From Brucella pseudogrignonensis (GTDB taxonomy: Bacteria; Pseudomonadota; Alphaproteobacteria; Rhizobiales; Rhizobiaceae), in contig NZ_NNRM01000044.1 of assembly GCF_002252525.1 (NCBI RefSeq), positions 62,001 through 126,000 of the forward strand: DNA of 64,000 nt. Reading direction: 5' to 3'. This document shows positions 37,919-46,581 of this stretch, piece after piece. A model generated the notes under the pieces. The model ran no database searches. It was given only the letters and a program-made list of their open reading frames with translations, and had not been told where the DNA came from. The position numbers and the translations under genes were made by a program. Numbering within the stretch: the first letter of the stretch is position 1; every line of letters begins with the position of its first letter.

Positions 37919-38848
37919 ATGCTCAACGTGAACAACGGCAATACGCTGGATACCAATCCTTACACTCTCTTGCAGACGAGAAACGCAATTGATGGCCTTC
38001 AAAAGAATGAAGCTAACCCGCAGGTGTCAAGAATACTCACTGAAACGCGGCAGATGATCGATGATAGCTTGGCGCAGCATGTTCCGGGTATCAAAATGGC
38101 CGACGCTCAGTTTAGAGAACTTGCACGACAGAATGAAGGGCTTCGGATCGGTGTAAAGGCGCTCGACAGTGGGCGCGAGGCGCTACGACCTGAGGAACTC
38201 CAGCAGGAGGCTCTGGACGGCGTTAATCCAGAAGGCCTAATGGTTGGCCCATCTGCAAAAACGTTCCGTATGCAGCAAGCCGCCCGTGCCGATATTGACC
38301 GTCAGATCGGGACAAAGGCGAACGACTTGGTTGCGCTCAAAAACATAATTAAGGGAGAGGGCGACTGGAACCGTGATCGAATGGGGATGCTGTTCGGTCA
38401 GGACCGTACGAAAGATGCACTTGATCTTCTCGACAGGGACGCATTGTTTGCTACGACAAAAAACGACGTCCTGGGCAATAGCTACACGGCAGCACGACAA
38501 GCAGCTCAGAGAGACTTTGCACCGCCCGCGCCCCCTGCTTTCGGTGTAAAGGAGGCGTATTCTGCTCAAGGAGCATTAGGGGCATTGCGAGCAGCCGGAG
38601 TAAGAACCGTTGGTCATGTGATGAAATTGATCCAACAGCAGGCGATTGAAAAGAGGAACACGCAGATCGCACAGGCACTAACCAGCAATCGGCCTGCATA
38701 TCTTGAAGCTATGAACCTGTTGCAGAACATGAAAGTGGGCGCTCCACAGGTTCAAAAGGTCATTGAGGCCATTACGATGGATCGAGCAACTAAAGGAGGA
38801 AATATGACGCACCAATTACTTTCTCGCCTCGATGCGCTGGCAAATTAG
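37919..38848 (+). CDS. Phage-like protein, probably 5'-truncated
   Basis: A 309-aa frame rich in charged helices, with PNPYTLLQTRNAIDGL-like patterns (TNPYTLLQTRNAIDGLQ), VSRILTETRQMIDDSL and KTFRMQQAARADIDRQI. It resembles the C-terminal part of large phage virion or DNA-ejection proteins. The frame is open upstream to a TAG at 37850 and the sequence there (FILRGPAQSAAKNIRN) looks coding, so the gene has lost its 5' part. No other phage gene is present nearby. It abuts the promoter side of the sigma factor gene, so this marks a former insertion boundary. Confidence 0.55.
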   Translation: MLNVNNGNTLDTNPYTLLQTRNAIDGLQKNEANPQVSRILTETRQMIDDSLAQHVPGIKMADAQFRELARQNEGLRIGVKALDSGREALRPEELQQEALDGVNPEGLMVGPSAKTFRMQQAARADIDRQIGTKANDLVALKNIIKGEGDWNRDRMGMLFGQDRTKDALDLLDRDALFATTKNDVLGNSYTAARQAAQRDFAPPAPPAFGVKEAYSAQGALGALRAAGVRTVGHVMKLIQQQAIEKRNTQIAQALTSNRPAYLEAMNLLQNMKVGAPQVQKVIEAITMDRATKGGNMTHQLLSRLDALAN

Positions 38849-39004
38849 GGCAATGGCGCCCGTCACCATCATTCCGAAGATCGTGCCCCAACCAAAGCCA
38901 TGACCAAAAAAGTCTACGAGTGACGTGGTTCCCATGCTGATGAAGTGCATGATCAGCGCCATGACAGCGACAACGATAAGATAAAGGATTGCGTACATCT
39001 TCAT
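38816..39004 (-). CDS. 62-aa membrane protein with two helices
   Basis: MKMYAILYLIVVAVMALIMH is the first helix, GTIFGMMVTGAIALIC the second, with a polar loop containing DFFGHGFGWG and a basic end. AAGGAATGAAG precedes the ATG at 39004. It overlaps the end of the phage-like gene by 33 bp in convergent orientation. No family recognised; a holin-like role in the old phage region is possible but unsupported. Confidence 0.5.
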   Translation of the reverse strand: MKMYAILYLIVVAVMALIMHFISMGTTSLVDFFGHGFGWGTIFGMMVTGAIALICQRIEARK

Positions 39005-39076
39005 TCCTTTCAAAACTAAAGGGAATGTAGTGTATCGCTGTCGCTAATTGGTATCCCTAGAAGATGGATAGCTCTA

Positions 39077-39708
39077 TCAATCGTGAAGCTTGATTGATCT
39101 CGAAAGAGATTCATTGCAGTGACGGAAATCGTCGAGTGTCTTTTCTCCCCTATAGTGCTCACCATTGGCATTGGTATCAAGTACAGACAGATCGACATCG
39201 AAATAATTTTCTAAGTCATTCTTTTCTGTCTTGTAACCGATGCGTAACTTTCTTTTTTCAAGTGAGTTAGATAAAATCTCCGCTGATTTTACCAAATCAA
39301 ACCAGCTAATAACTCCTCCTTGCGCCCCTTGAAGCTTCTTATGCTGAAACTTTAAGTTTGTCGCAAAGTCTATATCAATATATATGTAGAATCTATATGA
39401 AATGGGTCGATTTCAACACCAGAAGAAAAATCGCCTATTGATGCAAATCAGCTAGTTAACACCAATAATTCTAAATTTTTATTTTCCCTGTTGAGCCCTA
39501 TTCCGATAGAGCCCGCAAATGTATTTTGTCTATTTTTTCCAAATATTTCAGGATGGTCAATAACACTATAAATTATAGAGCACCCAACTAAGTTGCCGTT
39601 TTCCATATTTGGTTGAAAACTTGTTGATATTGTTCCGTCGAGAGGCATCGCCGATGCCGCCGCAGTCATGGCGGCAAGCCACATCAGTGAAAGCTGTGAT
39701 CTCATCAT
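39077..39708 (-). pseudogene. AT-rich secreted-protein gene broken by stop and frameshift
   Basis: GGAGGG precedes the start (ATG ATG AGA, 39703-39708). The first part has a signal peptide (MRSQLSLMWLAAMTAAASA) and runs to a TGA at 39448-39450. The same frame then reads FASIGDFSSGVEIDPFHIDS, and a shift in a TA-rich run (about 39370-39395) leads into the second frame, IDFATNLKFQHKKLQG, GVISWFDLVKSAEIL and a charged end. Together they make one protein of about 205 residues, of unknown family. Composition differs from the surrounding genes, suggesting acquired DNA. Confidence 0.6.
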
Positions 39709-39784
39709 TCCCTCCATCAAAAACAGAGGGAGCTTATTCGAGGTTGCGCGCTAATAGGTATCGCTAGGAGTTGGGGAGCTAGGA

Positions 39785-40093
39785 TTAAGCTACGTGGGCG
39801 GCTTTCTCCACAACGTCCGGTGCGTCCTCAATCACTTTCAACAAGAGACGCGCGGTTGGGTCGGGCTTACGGCGACCTTGCTCCCAATTGTTCATTGTGG
39901 CGGCGGGAATGCCAAACCGACGTTCAAACTCTTTTGTTGAGCGTGCGTGGCGTTTACGGATTTCTTTAATGCGAGAGGCTGGCATTGGATCGATATTCCG
40001 AACCTCAAGCGCGACCTCGCCACGCTTCCAAGCCAATGCTTCTTTGAGGCCTTCAAGGATGCCGTCGCCAAAATCTTTGTTTTTGTCAGCCAT
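39785..40093 (-). CDS. HTH antitoxin of a RelE/HigB-type toxin-antitoxin pair
   Basis: A 102-aa protein. The N-terminal part (FGDGILEGLKEALAWKRGE) is followed by an XRE HTH: RIKEIRKRHARSTKEFERRFG, ATMNNWEQGRRKPDPTARLLL. This is the NadS/HigA-like layout, with HTH in the C-terminal half. Its ATG overlaps the end of the toxin gene by 8 bp, so it is normally coupled to the toxin. It is intact, whereas the toxin is frameshifted. Confidence 0.85.
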   Translation of the reverse strand: MADKNKDFGDGILEGLKEALAWKRGEVALEVRNIDPMPASRIKEIRKRHARSTKEFERRFGIPAATMNNWEQGRRKPDPTARLLLKVIEDAPDVVEKAAHVA

Positions 40094-40408
40094 TGTTCAA
40101 CTCCTTAAGGGCTGCAAGAATTGCTTTCTTCTGTTCAGGAGAGAGGTTTTCTTGCTCATTCTTAGCATACGCTGTCAGCATAATTGCAAGATCGTCTGAA
40201 AGCATCAGGTAATAATAGCTCTGCTGCCGCCGCTCTTTCCTCTCCCCTGCATTGCAAAGCGAACTTTCCGTACGCCCTCAAGGCCGGGAATGACCGCTCC
40301 GACCTGTGGGTCGTTTGCTATGCTCTGCTCAAGAGCGTCTTGATGGCGCTCTGATAGCCGCAGTCTGCGCAGGTCTTTTGTGTAGCGATGCGTACGAACT
40401 ATTCTCAT
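40086..40408 (-). pseudogene. RelE/HigB-type toxin, frameshifted
   Basis: Frame one gives MRIVRTHRYTKDLRRLRL to GRGKSGGSRAIIT and stops near 40205. A +1/-1 shift gives the missing C-terminus YYYLMLSDDLAIML, AYAKNEQENLSPEQKKAIL, ending at TGA 40086-40088 within the antitoxin start. Together about 107 residues, the normal length of this mRNA-interferase family; the conserved GKSGG(S/A)R and YAKNE motifs are split by the shift. The toxin is probably inactive, leaving the antitoxin alone. Confidence 0.75.
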
Positions 40409-40420
40409 ATTCGTTATTTA

Positions 40421-40467
40421 TACGCCAATGGCGCACGATGCAAGTAGAATAATGCGCCGATGGCGCA
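40421..40467 (-). promoter_or_regulatory. Twin operators of the toxin-antitoxin locus
   Basis: Two 15-bp palindromes, TACGCCAATGGCGCA (40421-40435) and TGCGCCGATGGCGCA (40453-40467), 32 bp centre to centre (about three helical turns) and just upstream of the toxin start. This is the expected layout for autoregulation by the antitoxin or its complex. Confidence 0.7.
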
Positions 40468-40516
40468 ATTTTATCGCCGTCCATTTTGGGCGGCTTTTTT
40501 TATGGAGCAAACGAAA

Positions 40517-41329
40517 GGTTCTGTTGCAAAAATTTTATTTGCACGGAGCACTGCTTAGCTCTGGACGCAATTATGCTGCGAGTACTTCGAACTGTTGTTT
40601 GATAGAGAGTGCTTTCTGATATTCAAAGATGCATTGTTGTTTACGCATCATGTGAATGAGTTCGATACCGGCAAGCGTGATGCCCGCTGCGGTTTCTGAC
40701 TTGAAACCAAGCATGGAGCGTGTGCGTCGTTTGATGCGACGATGATCCCGCTCAATCGTGTTGTTCATATATTCACTGCAACGAATGGCAATAGGTTTTC
40801 CAGTCTGGCTGAGCCGGCTCTCTGCATCGCATTGTACTATAGCTATTCTGTTGGTCTCGCTTCCATCGATGGCAATGCGCACTGGCCTGCCGTGGCGGGC
40901 CAGGGCCTTGCGTATAAAGCGTTCAGCAGCGGTCAGATCACGATGTTTGCTGAAATAGAACTCAACCGTATCGCCATTGCTATCGATGGCACGATATAAG
41001 TACAGCCACTCTCCTTTGACCTTGATGTAAGTCTCATCGAGGTTCCATTTGCGTGTGACCTGCCGCTTCTTCCGATTGAAACATTCAGGCAGTTTTGGAC
41101 TAAAGCAGATGACCCAGCGATGGACGGTTGAATGGTCCAGATCAATACCGCGCTCCGCCATCATTTCCTTCACATTGCGAAGGCTCAAATTGTAAACCAG
41201 ATACCCCCGAACACAAAGCAGAATGACGGATTTATCAAAATGGCGACCTTTGAACATCTAAAATACTCAGCTGATTAAAAGCCGAAATACTATCAGTCCA
41301 TCCGTTGATGAAAAGTTTGCAACAGAACC
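40517..41329 (-). mobile_element. IS6-family insertion sequence, 813 bp
   Basis: Perfect 14-bp terminal inverted repeats GGTTCTGTTGCAAA (40517-40530) and TTTGCAACAGAACC (41316-41329), like the IS26 group, bracket one transposase gene. The flanking eight bases (40509-40516 and 41330-41337) do not match, so there is no target duplication. The right end sits inside an antitoxin gene. Confidence 0.92.
40571..41257 (-). CDS. IS6-family transposase
   Basis: A 228-aa DDE transposase. GRHFDKSVILLCVRGYLVYN and LDHSTVHRWV form the N-terminal HTH region; catalytic residues are Asp in WNLDETYIKVKG, Asp in IAIDGSETN and Glu in NTIERDHRRIKRR. Full length for the IS6/IS26 family, which moves by replicative transposition and forms cointegrates. 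It looks intact. Confidence 0.92.
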   Translation of the reverse strand: MFKGRHFDKSVILLCVRGYLVYNLSLRNVKEMMAERGIDLDHSTVHRWVICFSPKLPECFNRKKRQVTRKWNLDETYIKVKGEWLYLYRAIDSNGDTVEFYFSKHRDLTAAERFIRKALARHGRPVRIAIDGSETNRIAIVQCDAESRLSQTGKPIAIRCSEYMNNTIERDHRRIKRRTRSMLGFKSETAAGITLAGIELIHMMRKQQCIFEYQKALSIKQQFEVLAA

Positions 41330-41381
41330 TCTTGGCTTCCTAGGAATTCAGAAGCATCGAAGGGAATTGTCTCTATAGGCT
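41330..41381 (-). pseudogene. Antitoxin gene fragment cut by the IS
   Basis: About 17 codons reading PIETIPFDASEFLGSQE, the start of the antidote proteins of the RelE/HigB addiction-module pair, directly after the toxin remnant and ending at the IS border. The remainder is missing. Confidence 0.6.
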
Positions 41382-41670
41382 TTACGCCTCCTTCGCCACT
41401 TTTATGGCTTCCTTGATGTCTTTCTTTTGGTAGGCCTTGTCGCCACCAGAAAGCAGAATGATTAGGACCTTGCCGCGTTGTCCGAAATATTCGCGATAAC
41501 CGAAGCCCGTAATCCACACGCAGTTCACCAATACCAAAAAAAGTTTTGAACCACCGAAAAGGCCTGCCGTAACTTAACGATACGCTGCCGCACTGCGCTT
41601 TCTGGCGCGATCCTCTTTGAGTTTTTTGTATGCAGTCCAGGAACTGAGTGGTTTGGCAAACTTCGATCAA
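41382..41670 (-). pseudogene. Addiction-module toxin (RelE/ParE-type), multiple frameshifts
   Basis: Pieces in different frames together rebuild one toxin: IEVCQTTQFLDCIQK, then KLKEDRARKR, then GIGELRVDYG, then YREYFGQRGKVLIILLSGG and KKDIKEAIKVAKEA ending at TAA 41382-41384. These are the motifs of the phage-derived Gp49-like/addiction-module killer family. At least two frameshifts are present, so it cannot be expressed whole. It is followed by the cut antitoxin gene. Confidence 0.7.
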
Positions 41671-41815
41671 TTGTCATCGACAAGTGACACAGAAATAATT
41701 TTTTATGAAAGCTACGGGTTCTACCGTCCAGTCTGGGGGGCTTTTTTGGACGGACAATAGGCATGCATTTGTCGCATTGCACGATAGGGAAGGTCGAGGG
41801 TTTAATTGCGGCGAC

Positions 41816-42112
41816 TTAGACCTGACAGGCTATCCGGCTCATTGCTACGTCCCCACGTTTATACCCTTGACGCGGTGCATCGGACTTTTCATTAATCACA
41901 TGTGCCGAGAGTGCTTCATCGAGCCTCAGCAGCTTCCAACCGGTACGCTCATTGCTATTGCTACCGCCTCTGACCTGCCAAACGCGCGCGATTTCGTTGC
42001 CTTCTTTCGAAACGCCAACAGCATGGACTTCGACAATTCTCGTAAATCCATCATATCGAAGTTCAAGGCAATTTTGAGCACGCAGAGCATTGCACCAAAC
42101 TGAGTTGAGCAT
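41816..42112 (-). CDS. Conserved hypothetical protein, 98 aa
   Basis: The frame opens MLNSVWCNALRAQNCLELRYDG, with TRIVEVHAVGVSKEGNEI, RVWQVRGGSNS and WKLLRLDEAL following, a pattern like the ligand-binding part of WYL-domain proteins and known in small hypothetical proteins of Rhizobiales. CGGAGGG precedes the ATG at 42112. It shows no HTH, so it is not a regulator by itself. Its function is unknown. Confidence 0.7.
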   Translation of the reverse strand: MLNSVWCNALRAQNCLELRYDGFTRIVEVHAVGVSKEGNEIARVWQVRGGSNSNERTGWKLLRLDEALSAHVINEKSDAPRQGYKRGDVAMSRIACQV

Positions 42113-42311
42113 AATTTCCCTCCGGTAGATTTAAGACAAAGCAAGCTGAGTCTCAGCCTTTCTACAATCCCCTATTATTTCGTTGCGTATTAGCCAGCCG
42201 CCCGAGGCTCGCAAACGAGGCCCACTACCCATTTCGGTCTGCAACAAAAAGCATTGTGACCTCGCTGCGCCTTGCGATATCGCTTGGCCGCTGTGCAGTC
42301 TTAGGGAGCCA

Positions 42312-43280
42312 CTATGCCCGGCCGCCGACAAACCTGATTATTGGAGAGGCGCGCAAAGAACAGTTCAAGGTCCGCCGCTGCTTTTTTTGCCGTTCGATCA
42401 GCTCCGACTTTGTTGCGGCTCGCCCAAAAAGCCAGCCCTGCACAATCAGGTCAGGATTGATTTCTGCCAACATGTTTTCCTGTGCCGCGGTTTCCACGCC
42501 TTCAACAATCAGTTCGACCCCGCTTGCCTGCGCAAATATCTGCATTGCGCTGATCGCGGCGGCGGCGACAGGCATTTTAAGAAAGGATGCATCAAGTTTG
42601 CAGCCGTCGAAGGACAGGTGCAGCAAACGCGTCATGCTGGAAAAGCCCGCGCCAAAATCGTCAACATAGACCTGGTATCCCAGGTTCCGTAACTCGCAGA
42701 GATGGAGGCCGATCTCGTCGAGCGGTGCGGACTGCCTTTCGGTTATTTCCAATGCCACTGCTTGCGCAGGCATGTTAAAGGCAAGCCGCTTCAACCGATC
42801 GCAAAGCGTGCCAGTCGCAAGATCCGGTGCAGAGATATTGATGCTAATGCGAAAATCACGGTCCATTGCCTGAAAAGACGGCCAATCATCGGCAACCCGC
42901 GCAATCACGTAATCGGTGAGCACCGCAATCATGCCGGTTTGCTCGGCCCGCGCGACGAGGCTTTCAATGCTGGTCTTGCAGCCGGGCCAGCGCAGCAAAG
43001 CTTCTGCTCCAATGATCCTGTGATCGCGCAACCGCACAAATGGCTGGTAATGAACTTCAAGTTCACGGTTCTCAAGCGCCGCCGACAATTTGCGTCTGAA
43101 TGAAACATCATCCGCAAACCACAGCCAAGCTGCACCTGCACAGAACAGCGGCAGAATACCCGAGACAATTGCGATTTTACTGCCCGGCAGCCCGGCGGCA
43201 AACAACAAGCCAACTTGCGCCAATAGGGTCAAAACCAGACCTGTGCCAATGATGATCCGTATTTTTGCGATCCGGTTCAC
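42312..43280 (-). CDS. Membrane-anchored EAL-domain c-di-GMP phosphodiesterase
   Basis: A 322-aa protein with two N-terminal membrane helices (about 8-28 and 35-56), no CSS periplasmic domain and no GGDEF. The EAL domain (about 65-300) keeps the catalytic set: GAEALLRW (EAL), NISAPDL, LEITER, VDDFGAGFSS, KLDASF, VEGVET and QGWLFG. It should hydrolyse c-di-GMP and so favour motility over biofilm. No adjacent cyclase is present. The catalytic residues look complete, so activity is likely. Confidence 0.87.
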   Translation of the reverse strand: MNRIAKIRIIIGTGLVLTLLAQVGLLFAAGLPGSKIAIVSGILPLFCAGAAWLWFADDVSFRRKLSAALENRELEVHYQPFVRLRDHRIIGAEALLRWPGCKTSIESLVARAEQTGMIAVLTDYVIARVADDWPSFQAMDRDFRISINISAPDLATGTLCDRLKRLAFNMPAQAVALEITERQSAPLDEIGLHLCELRNLGYQVYVDDFGAGFSSMTRLLHLSFDGCKLDASFLKMPVAAAAISAMQIFAQASGVELIVEGVETAAQENMLAEINPDLIVQGWLFGRAATKSELIERQKKQRRTLNCSLRASPIIRFVGGRA

Positions 43281-43380
43281 AAATATAGTCCTCAGAAAGG
43301 CGTCTCCTTCGCAATTTGCGCGAAGGAGACGATCCCTGCATCCCTTGCGGGGGCGCTGCTAGATGCAGGAATGGTTGGAT

Positions 43381-46300
43381 TTACCACTTCATCTGCAGAC
43401 CAACACGACCGGCCAGACTGTCGTTCTTGACCCCGTTATGGCCAAGGCTGTGGCTATAATCGCCGCTGGCAAACAGCGAGACTGTCTCAGTCAATTGACC
43501 GGAGAAACCGAGACCAAATTGTCCCCAGCTTCCTTGCGCATCACTGACGAGCGAGACGCGGTTTTCACCTTGCAGATTGGAGAAACTGGTCTTCGCCTCC
43601 CCACCCATTGTGTGCCAGAGATTGACCCGTGCCCAGGCTGCATAGCGACGCCCGCTTTCGGCCTGCCATTGTCGGCCGATCTTCGCCCCCACCCTGCCAT
43701 AGACAGTGTCGGTGTCGGAAAATGCGATCCGTCCAAATCGATCTGATGTGTTGTCGAGCGAGAGGTGCTGATAGATCAATTGCGCTTGCGGTTCGACCGT
43801 CCAGCCATTGCCGAGCCCATGACGATAGCCGCCTTCAAGCGAGGAAATGAAGCCCCAGCCTGCTGTGCGCATGGCGATCTGGTCGGCAGAACTGCTTTCG
43901 ATCCGGTCATAGCGGGTGCCCTGGATGACGGCATCCGTATAAAAACCTGTCTGGTCGAGATGGGTCCAATAGCCGCCAAAACTATAGCCATTCATTGTCA
44001 GTTGACCGGCATTGCCGCCATAGACCCGATCGACATTGGCTTCAGCGCGCCCTGCCCCTACAAACAGGCCAGCCAGATCGCGCGATCCGCTTTCCTGTTC
44101 ACGGCGATAAAGGTCAATACCCGACTGAAACCCACCGAGGGTGAAGTCATAGGACGGCCCATCTCGGTAAAAATCATTCAAATGGCCCTGTGCATTGCCG
44201 GAGGCCGACCCCGCGTCACCGTGTTCGCCAAAGCCGCGCAGCCAGACGGCTGAAAGCTTTGGATCAAGCGTGTCACGCCTGTCGTGGTAGGTACCGAGCA
44301 TCGCCAGTCCAAAACGGTTTGCGAGAACGGGGGCAACCATATCGAGCGGAACTTCAGGCCGATAATTGGGTAGCTCAGGCTCCGGTTTGGGACCGGGATT
44401 TGGATTTGGGTCTGGCTCCGGGTTTGGGTCTGGGTCGGGATCCGGGGTCGGAGCGGGATTATAGCTCGAGCGAAGATACCATTTACCATCGAAATTGCCG
44501 GAGCGGTCCTCGGCAAACAGCGTATAGTCGTAAGCGCCGGCTGCGATACGCCCCTGCTGGACAAAGGCATCATTGCTGGCCTTTGCGGCATCCACAATCA
44601 TGATCCCATCGCCCAGAGTCAGCGCTCCCAGGCCTCCGGCATTGTTGACACTCACGGAACTCGTGCCGCTGACATTGCCTTCAAAGATCAGTCGATCGGT
44701 TTCCGAGCCATCATCGCCAAGCTTGCTGTTGAGCACAAAAAGACTGTCAGACGAGGTGAAGTCACCCTTGACAGTCAGGGTCTTGAAACCTGCCGAACCG
44801 GGGGCGGCAAATGAAATCGTGCCAGCACTTTCCAGATCGTTCAAGGTCGAGGCGCCGGTGATCTCCCAGCCACTGGTGGCGTCAATCGACAAACGATCAA
44901 GAATGCCACCCGTTTCGCTCACCCGCGCAGCACCTTTGAGCAGGCTCTTATCGCGCAGATTGAAATCGACGATACCGCTAGCGGCAACAATATCGCCTTC
45001 CAGCAACGAAGCTTGCGCGTTCACGCTTGCGGTACCGACCGGCATTGGAATGACATTCGTGCCATCATCATAGATATAATCCGCACTGGAAAACAGCAGG
45101 GCGTCGTCGCCTGTGCCGCGCACGTGACTGTTTTCGAGATTGAATGTGCTTGTCGCACCGCCACCCACCCGCAGGGCCGGCCCTTTTGCCGCCGTAATTG
45201 TGGATCCTGCAACATTTACGCGATTGACATGCTTTGTGACCGGCGTGACATTTTCAGGTGTGTTATAGCCGACAAGATAAATGCCGGCCGCATTCTGACC
45301 TGTCGTCTCAATGCTGGTATCAGAGATATCCATCTGTGATCCGAATGTGACGGCGGCGCCATGGGCATAATCGCCAGCAGTCTTGATTGCTGTGCCTTGA
45401 GAAAGGGTCACCATGCCCGTACCATGGCTGCGGGCGCCGATCGCACTTTCGCCACTGGTCGAAATGGTTAGTCCGCGACCGTCAATTGTCGATTTGGTGG
45501 TCGCGACAAGGCCATAGGCGCTCTCACCCTCGGTGGTAATTCTGGTGCCCGTGAGCGTCACATGCGAAGGGGCCCAGCTGGCAACGCCGCCATTGCTTGA
45601 ACCCACACCATGACCACCCAGTCCGTAGGTGTGGATAGATCCGCCATTGATGACAGAGCGAACATGGATGTTCTCGATGCCGGTCGCGTTGCTGCCATGG
45701 GTAATGATATCAACATTATCCACCTGCAATTTGACCTGCCTGGTATCACTTGAGTCATTGGCTGCAAAGATGCCGTTACCATAATCGCCAAAGGTTTCGA
45801 TCCGACCGTTATTCAAGATAACATTGCTGTTTGAATTGGCGTTGATCCCATAGGCGCCCCGACTGGTGGTCGTTGCGTTGGTAACCGGGTTGAAGCCTGC
45901 GCGTATATCGAAATTATTGGCGATGAGCTGACCACTCATGGCGGAAATTCCGGCACCATTATAGCTGGTGATGCTGCTGTTCTCCACCAGCGTCGACGCG
46001 GCGGTCGAACCGTATTTTCCCTGCATCGAAATGCCGATATCGTCCGCAACTATGCTGCTGCCGATCAGCGAAAGCTGGCTTTCTCCCATCGTCAGAATGC
46101 CACGGCGACCTGCACCGGTTCCAATGATTTCGACATTCTCTAGATGAAGCGAAGAGCGGTCGCCGGACAGATTGACGACATTGCCTGCGACGCCGGTTGC
46201 CACCAGCCGTGCGGTCTTGCCCGGCGCGCCGACGATCCGCACGACGCTGGGCGCAGAAGAACTGTAGCTTTCCACCCGCAAGGCTTCCGCCGCGCGACCT

Positions 46301-46581
46301 TCACTCAAGAAATCGACATCGGAATTGGTGATAGCGAGAGTTCCATTGGTGACCCAGACTGCTGCCGCATCAAGCTGACCCGCGACACCGGTTGTATGGG
46401 CTCGGGCTTCCCCGTTGTCGATCACGCTTTCCTGACCGGATCCGACTCTGATCTGCTGGGCATTGGCCGGCGCCAGGACGAGGCCCATCGCCAGCGATGA
46501 AACGCCCAACAGGCATGTCAGCCGGTGACGGCTTAAACCGGAAAATTCAATGCAATGCTTTAGAGACAACATAAGGGCCAT
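43381..46581 (-). CDS. Autotransporter (type Va) with beta-helix passenger
   Basis: A protein of 1066 aa from ATG 46581 (the frame is open 26 codons further up). A long signal region (RLTCLLGVSSLAMGLVLAPANAQ) is followed by a passenger of repeats typical of a right-handed beta-helix (NGRIETFGDYGNGIFA, GESAYGLVATTKSTIDG), a Pro/Asp/Asn/Glu linker, and the autotransporter barrel of about 270 residues with terminal VGLQMKW. It is a probable adhesin or pertactin-like surface protein. No protease triad is seen. It may be secreted under control of the adjacent AraC regulator, as inference only. Confidence 0.88.
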   Translation of the reverse strand: MALMLSLKHCIEFSGLSRHRLTCLLGVSSLAMGLVLAPANAQQIRVGSGQESVIDNGEARAHTTGVAGQLDAAAVWVTNGTLAITNSDVDFLSEGRAAEALRVESYSSSAPSVVRIVGAPGKTARLVATGVAGNVVNLSGDRSSLHLENVEIIGTGAGRRGILTMGESQLSLIGSSIVADDIGISMQGKYGSTAASTLVENSSITSYNGAGISAMSGQLIANNFDIRAGFNPVTNATTTSRGAYGINANSNSNVILNNGRIETFGDYGNGIFAANDSSDTRQVKLQVDNVDIITHGSNATGIENIHVRSVINGGSIHTYGLGGHGVGSSNGGVASWAPSHVTLTGTRITTEGESAYGLVATTKSTIDGRGLTISTSGESAIGARSHGTGMVTLSQGTAIKTAGDYAHGAAVTFGSQMDISDTSIETTGQNAAGIYLVGYNTPENVTPVTKHVNRVNVAGSTITAAKGPALRVGGGATSTFNLENSHVRGTGDDALLFSSADYIYDDGTNVIPMPVGTASVNAQASLLEGDIVAASGIVDFNLRDKSLLKGAARVSETGGILDRLSIDATSGWEITGASTLNDLESAGTISFAAPGSAGFKTLTVKGDFTSSDSLFVLNSKLGDDGSETDRLIFEGNVSGTSSVSVNNAGGLGALTLGDGIMIVDAAKASNDAFVQQGRIAAGAYDYTLFAEDRSGNFDGKWYLRSSYNPAPTPDPDPDPNPEPDPNPNPGPKPEPELPNYRPEVPLDMVAPVLANRFGLAMLGTYHDRRDTLDPKLSAVWLRGFGEHGDAGSASGNAQGHLNDFYRDGPSYDFTLGGFQSGIDLYRREQESGSRDLAGLFVGAGRAEANVDRVYGGNAGQLTMNGYSFGGYWTHLDQTGFYTDAVIQGTRYDRIESSSADQIAMRTAGWGFISSLEGGYRHGLGNGWTVEPQAQLIYQHLSLDNTSDRFGRIAFSDTDTVYGRVGAKIGRQWQAESGRRYAAWARVNLWHTMGGEAKTSFSNLQGENRVSLVSDAQGSWGQFGLGFSGQLTETVSLFASGDYSHSLGHNGVKNDSLAGRVGLQMKW
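44374..44455 (-). repeat. DP/NP/EP-type tandem repeat in the autotransporter linker
   Basis: Degenerate 6-base units encode about 13 X-Pro pairs (DPDPDPNPEPDPNPNPG, then KPEPE) between passenger and barrel. Unit length is a multiple of three, so copy change would keep the frame. Confidence 0.75.

Noticed and set aside
41705-42103. Plus-strand ORF of 132 aa
   Set aside because: Antisense to the 98-aa gene at 41816-42112, which has a good ribosome-binding site and protein-like sequence.
38900-42200. CRISPR array in the accessory patch
   Set aside because: No regularly spaced repeats and no cas genes were seen; the palindromes are operators and IS ends.
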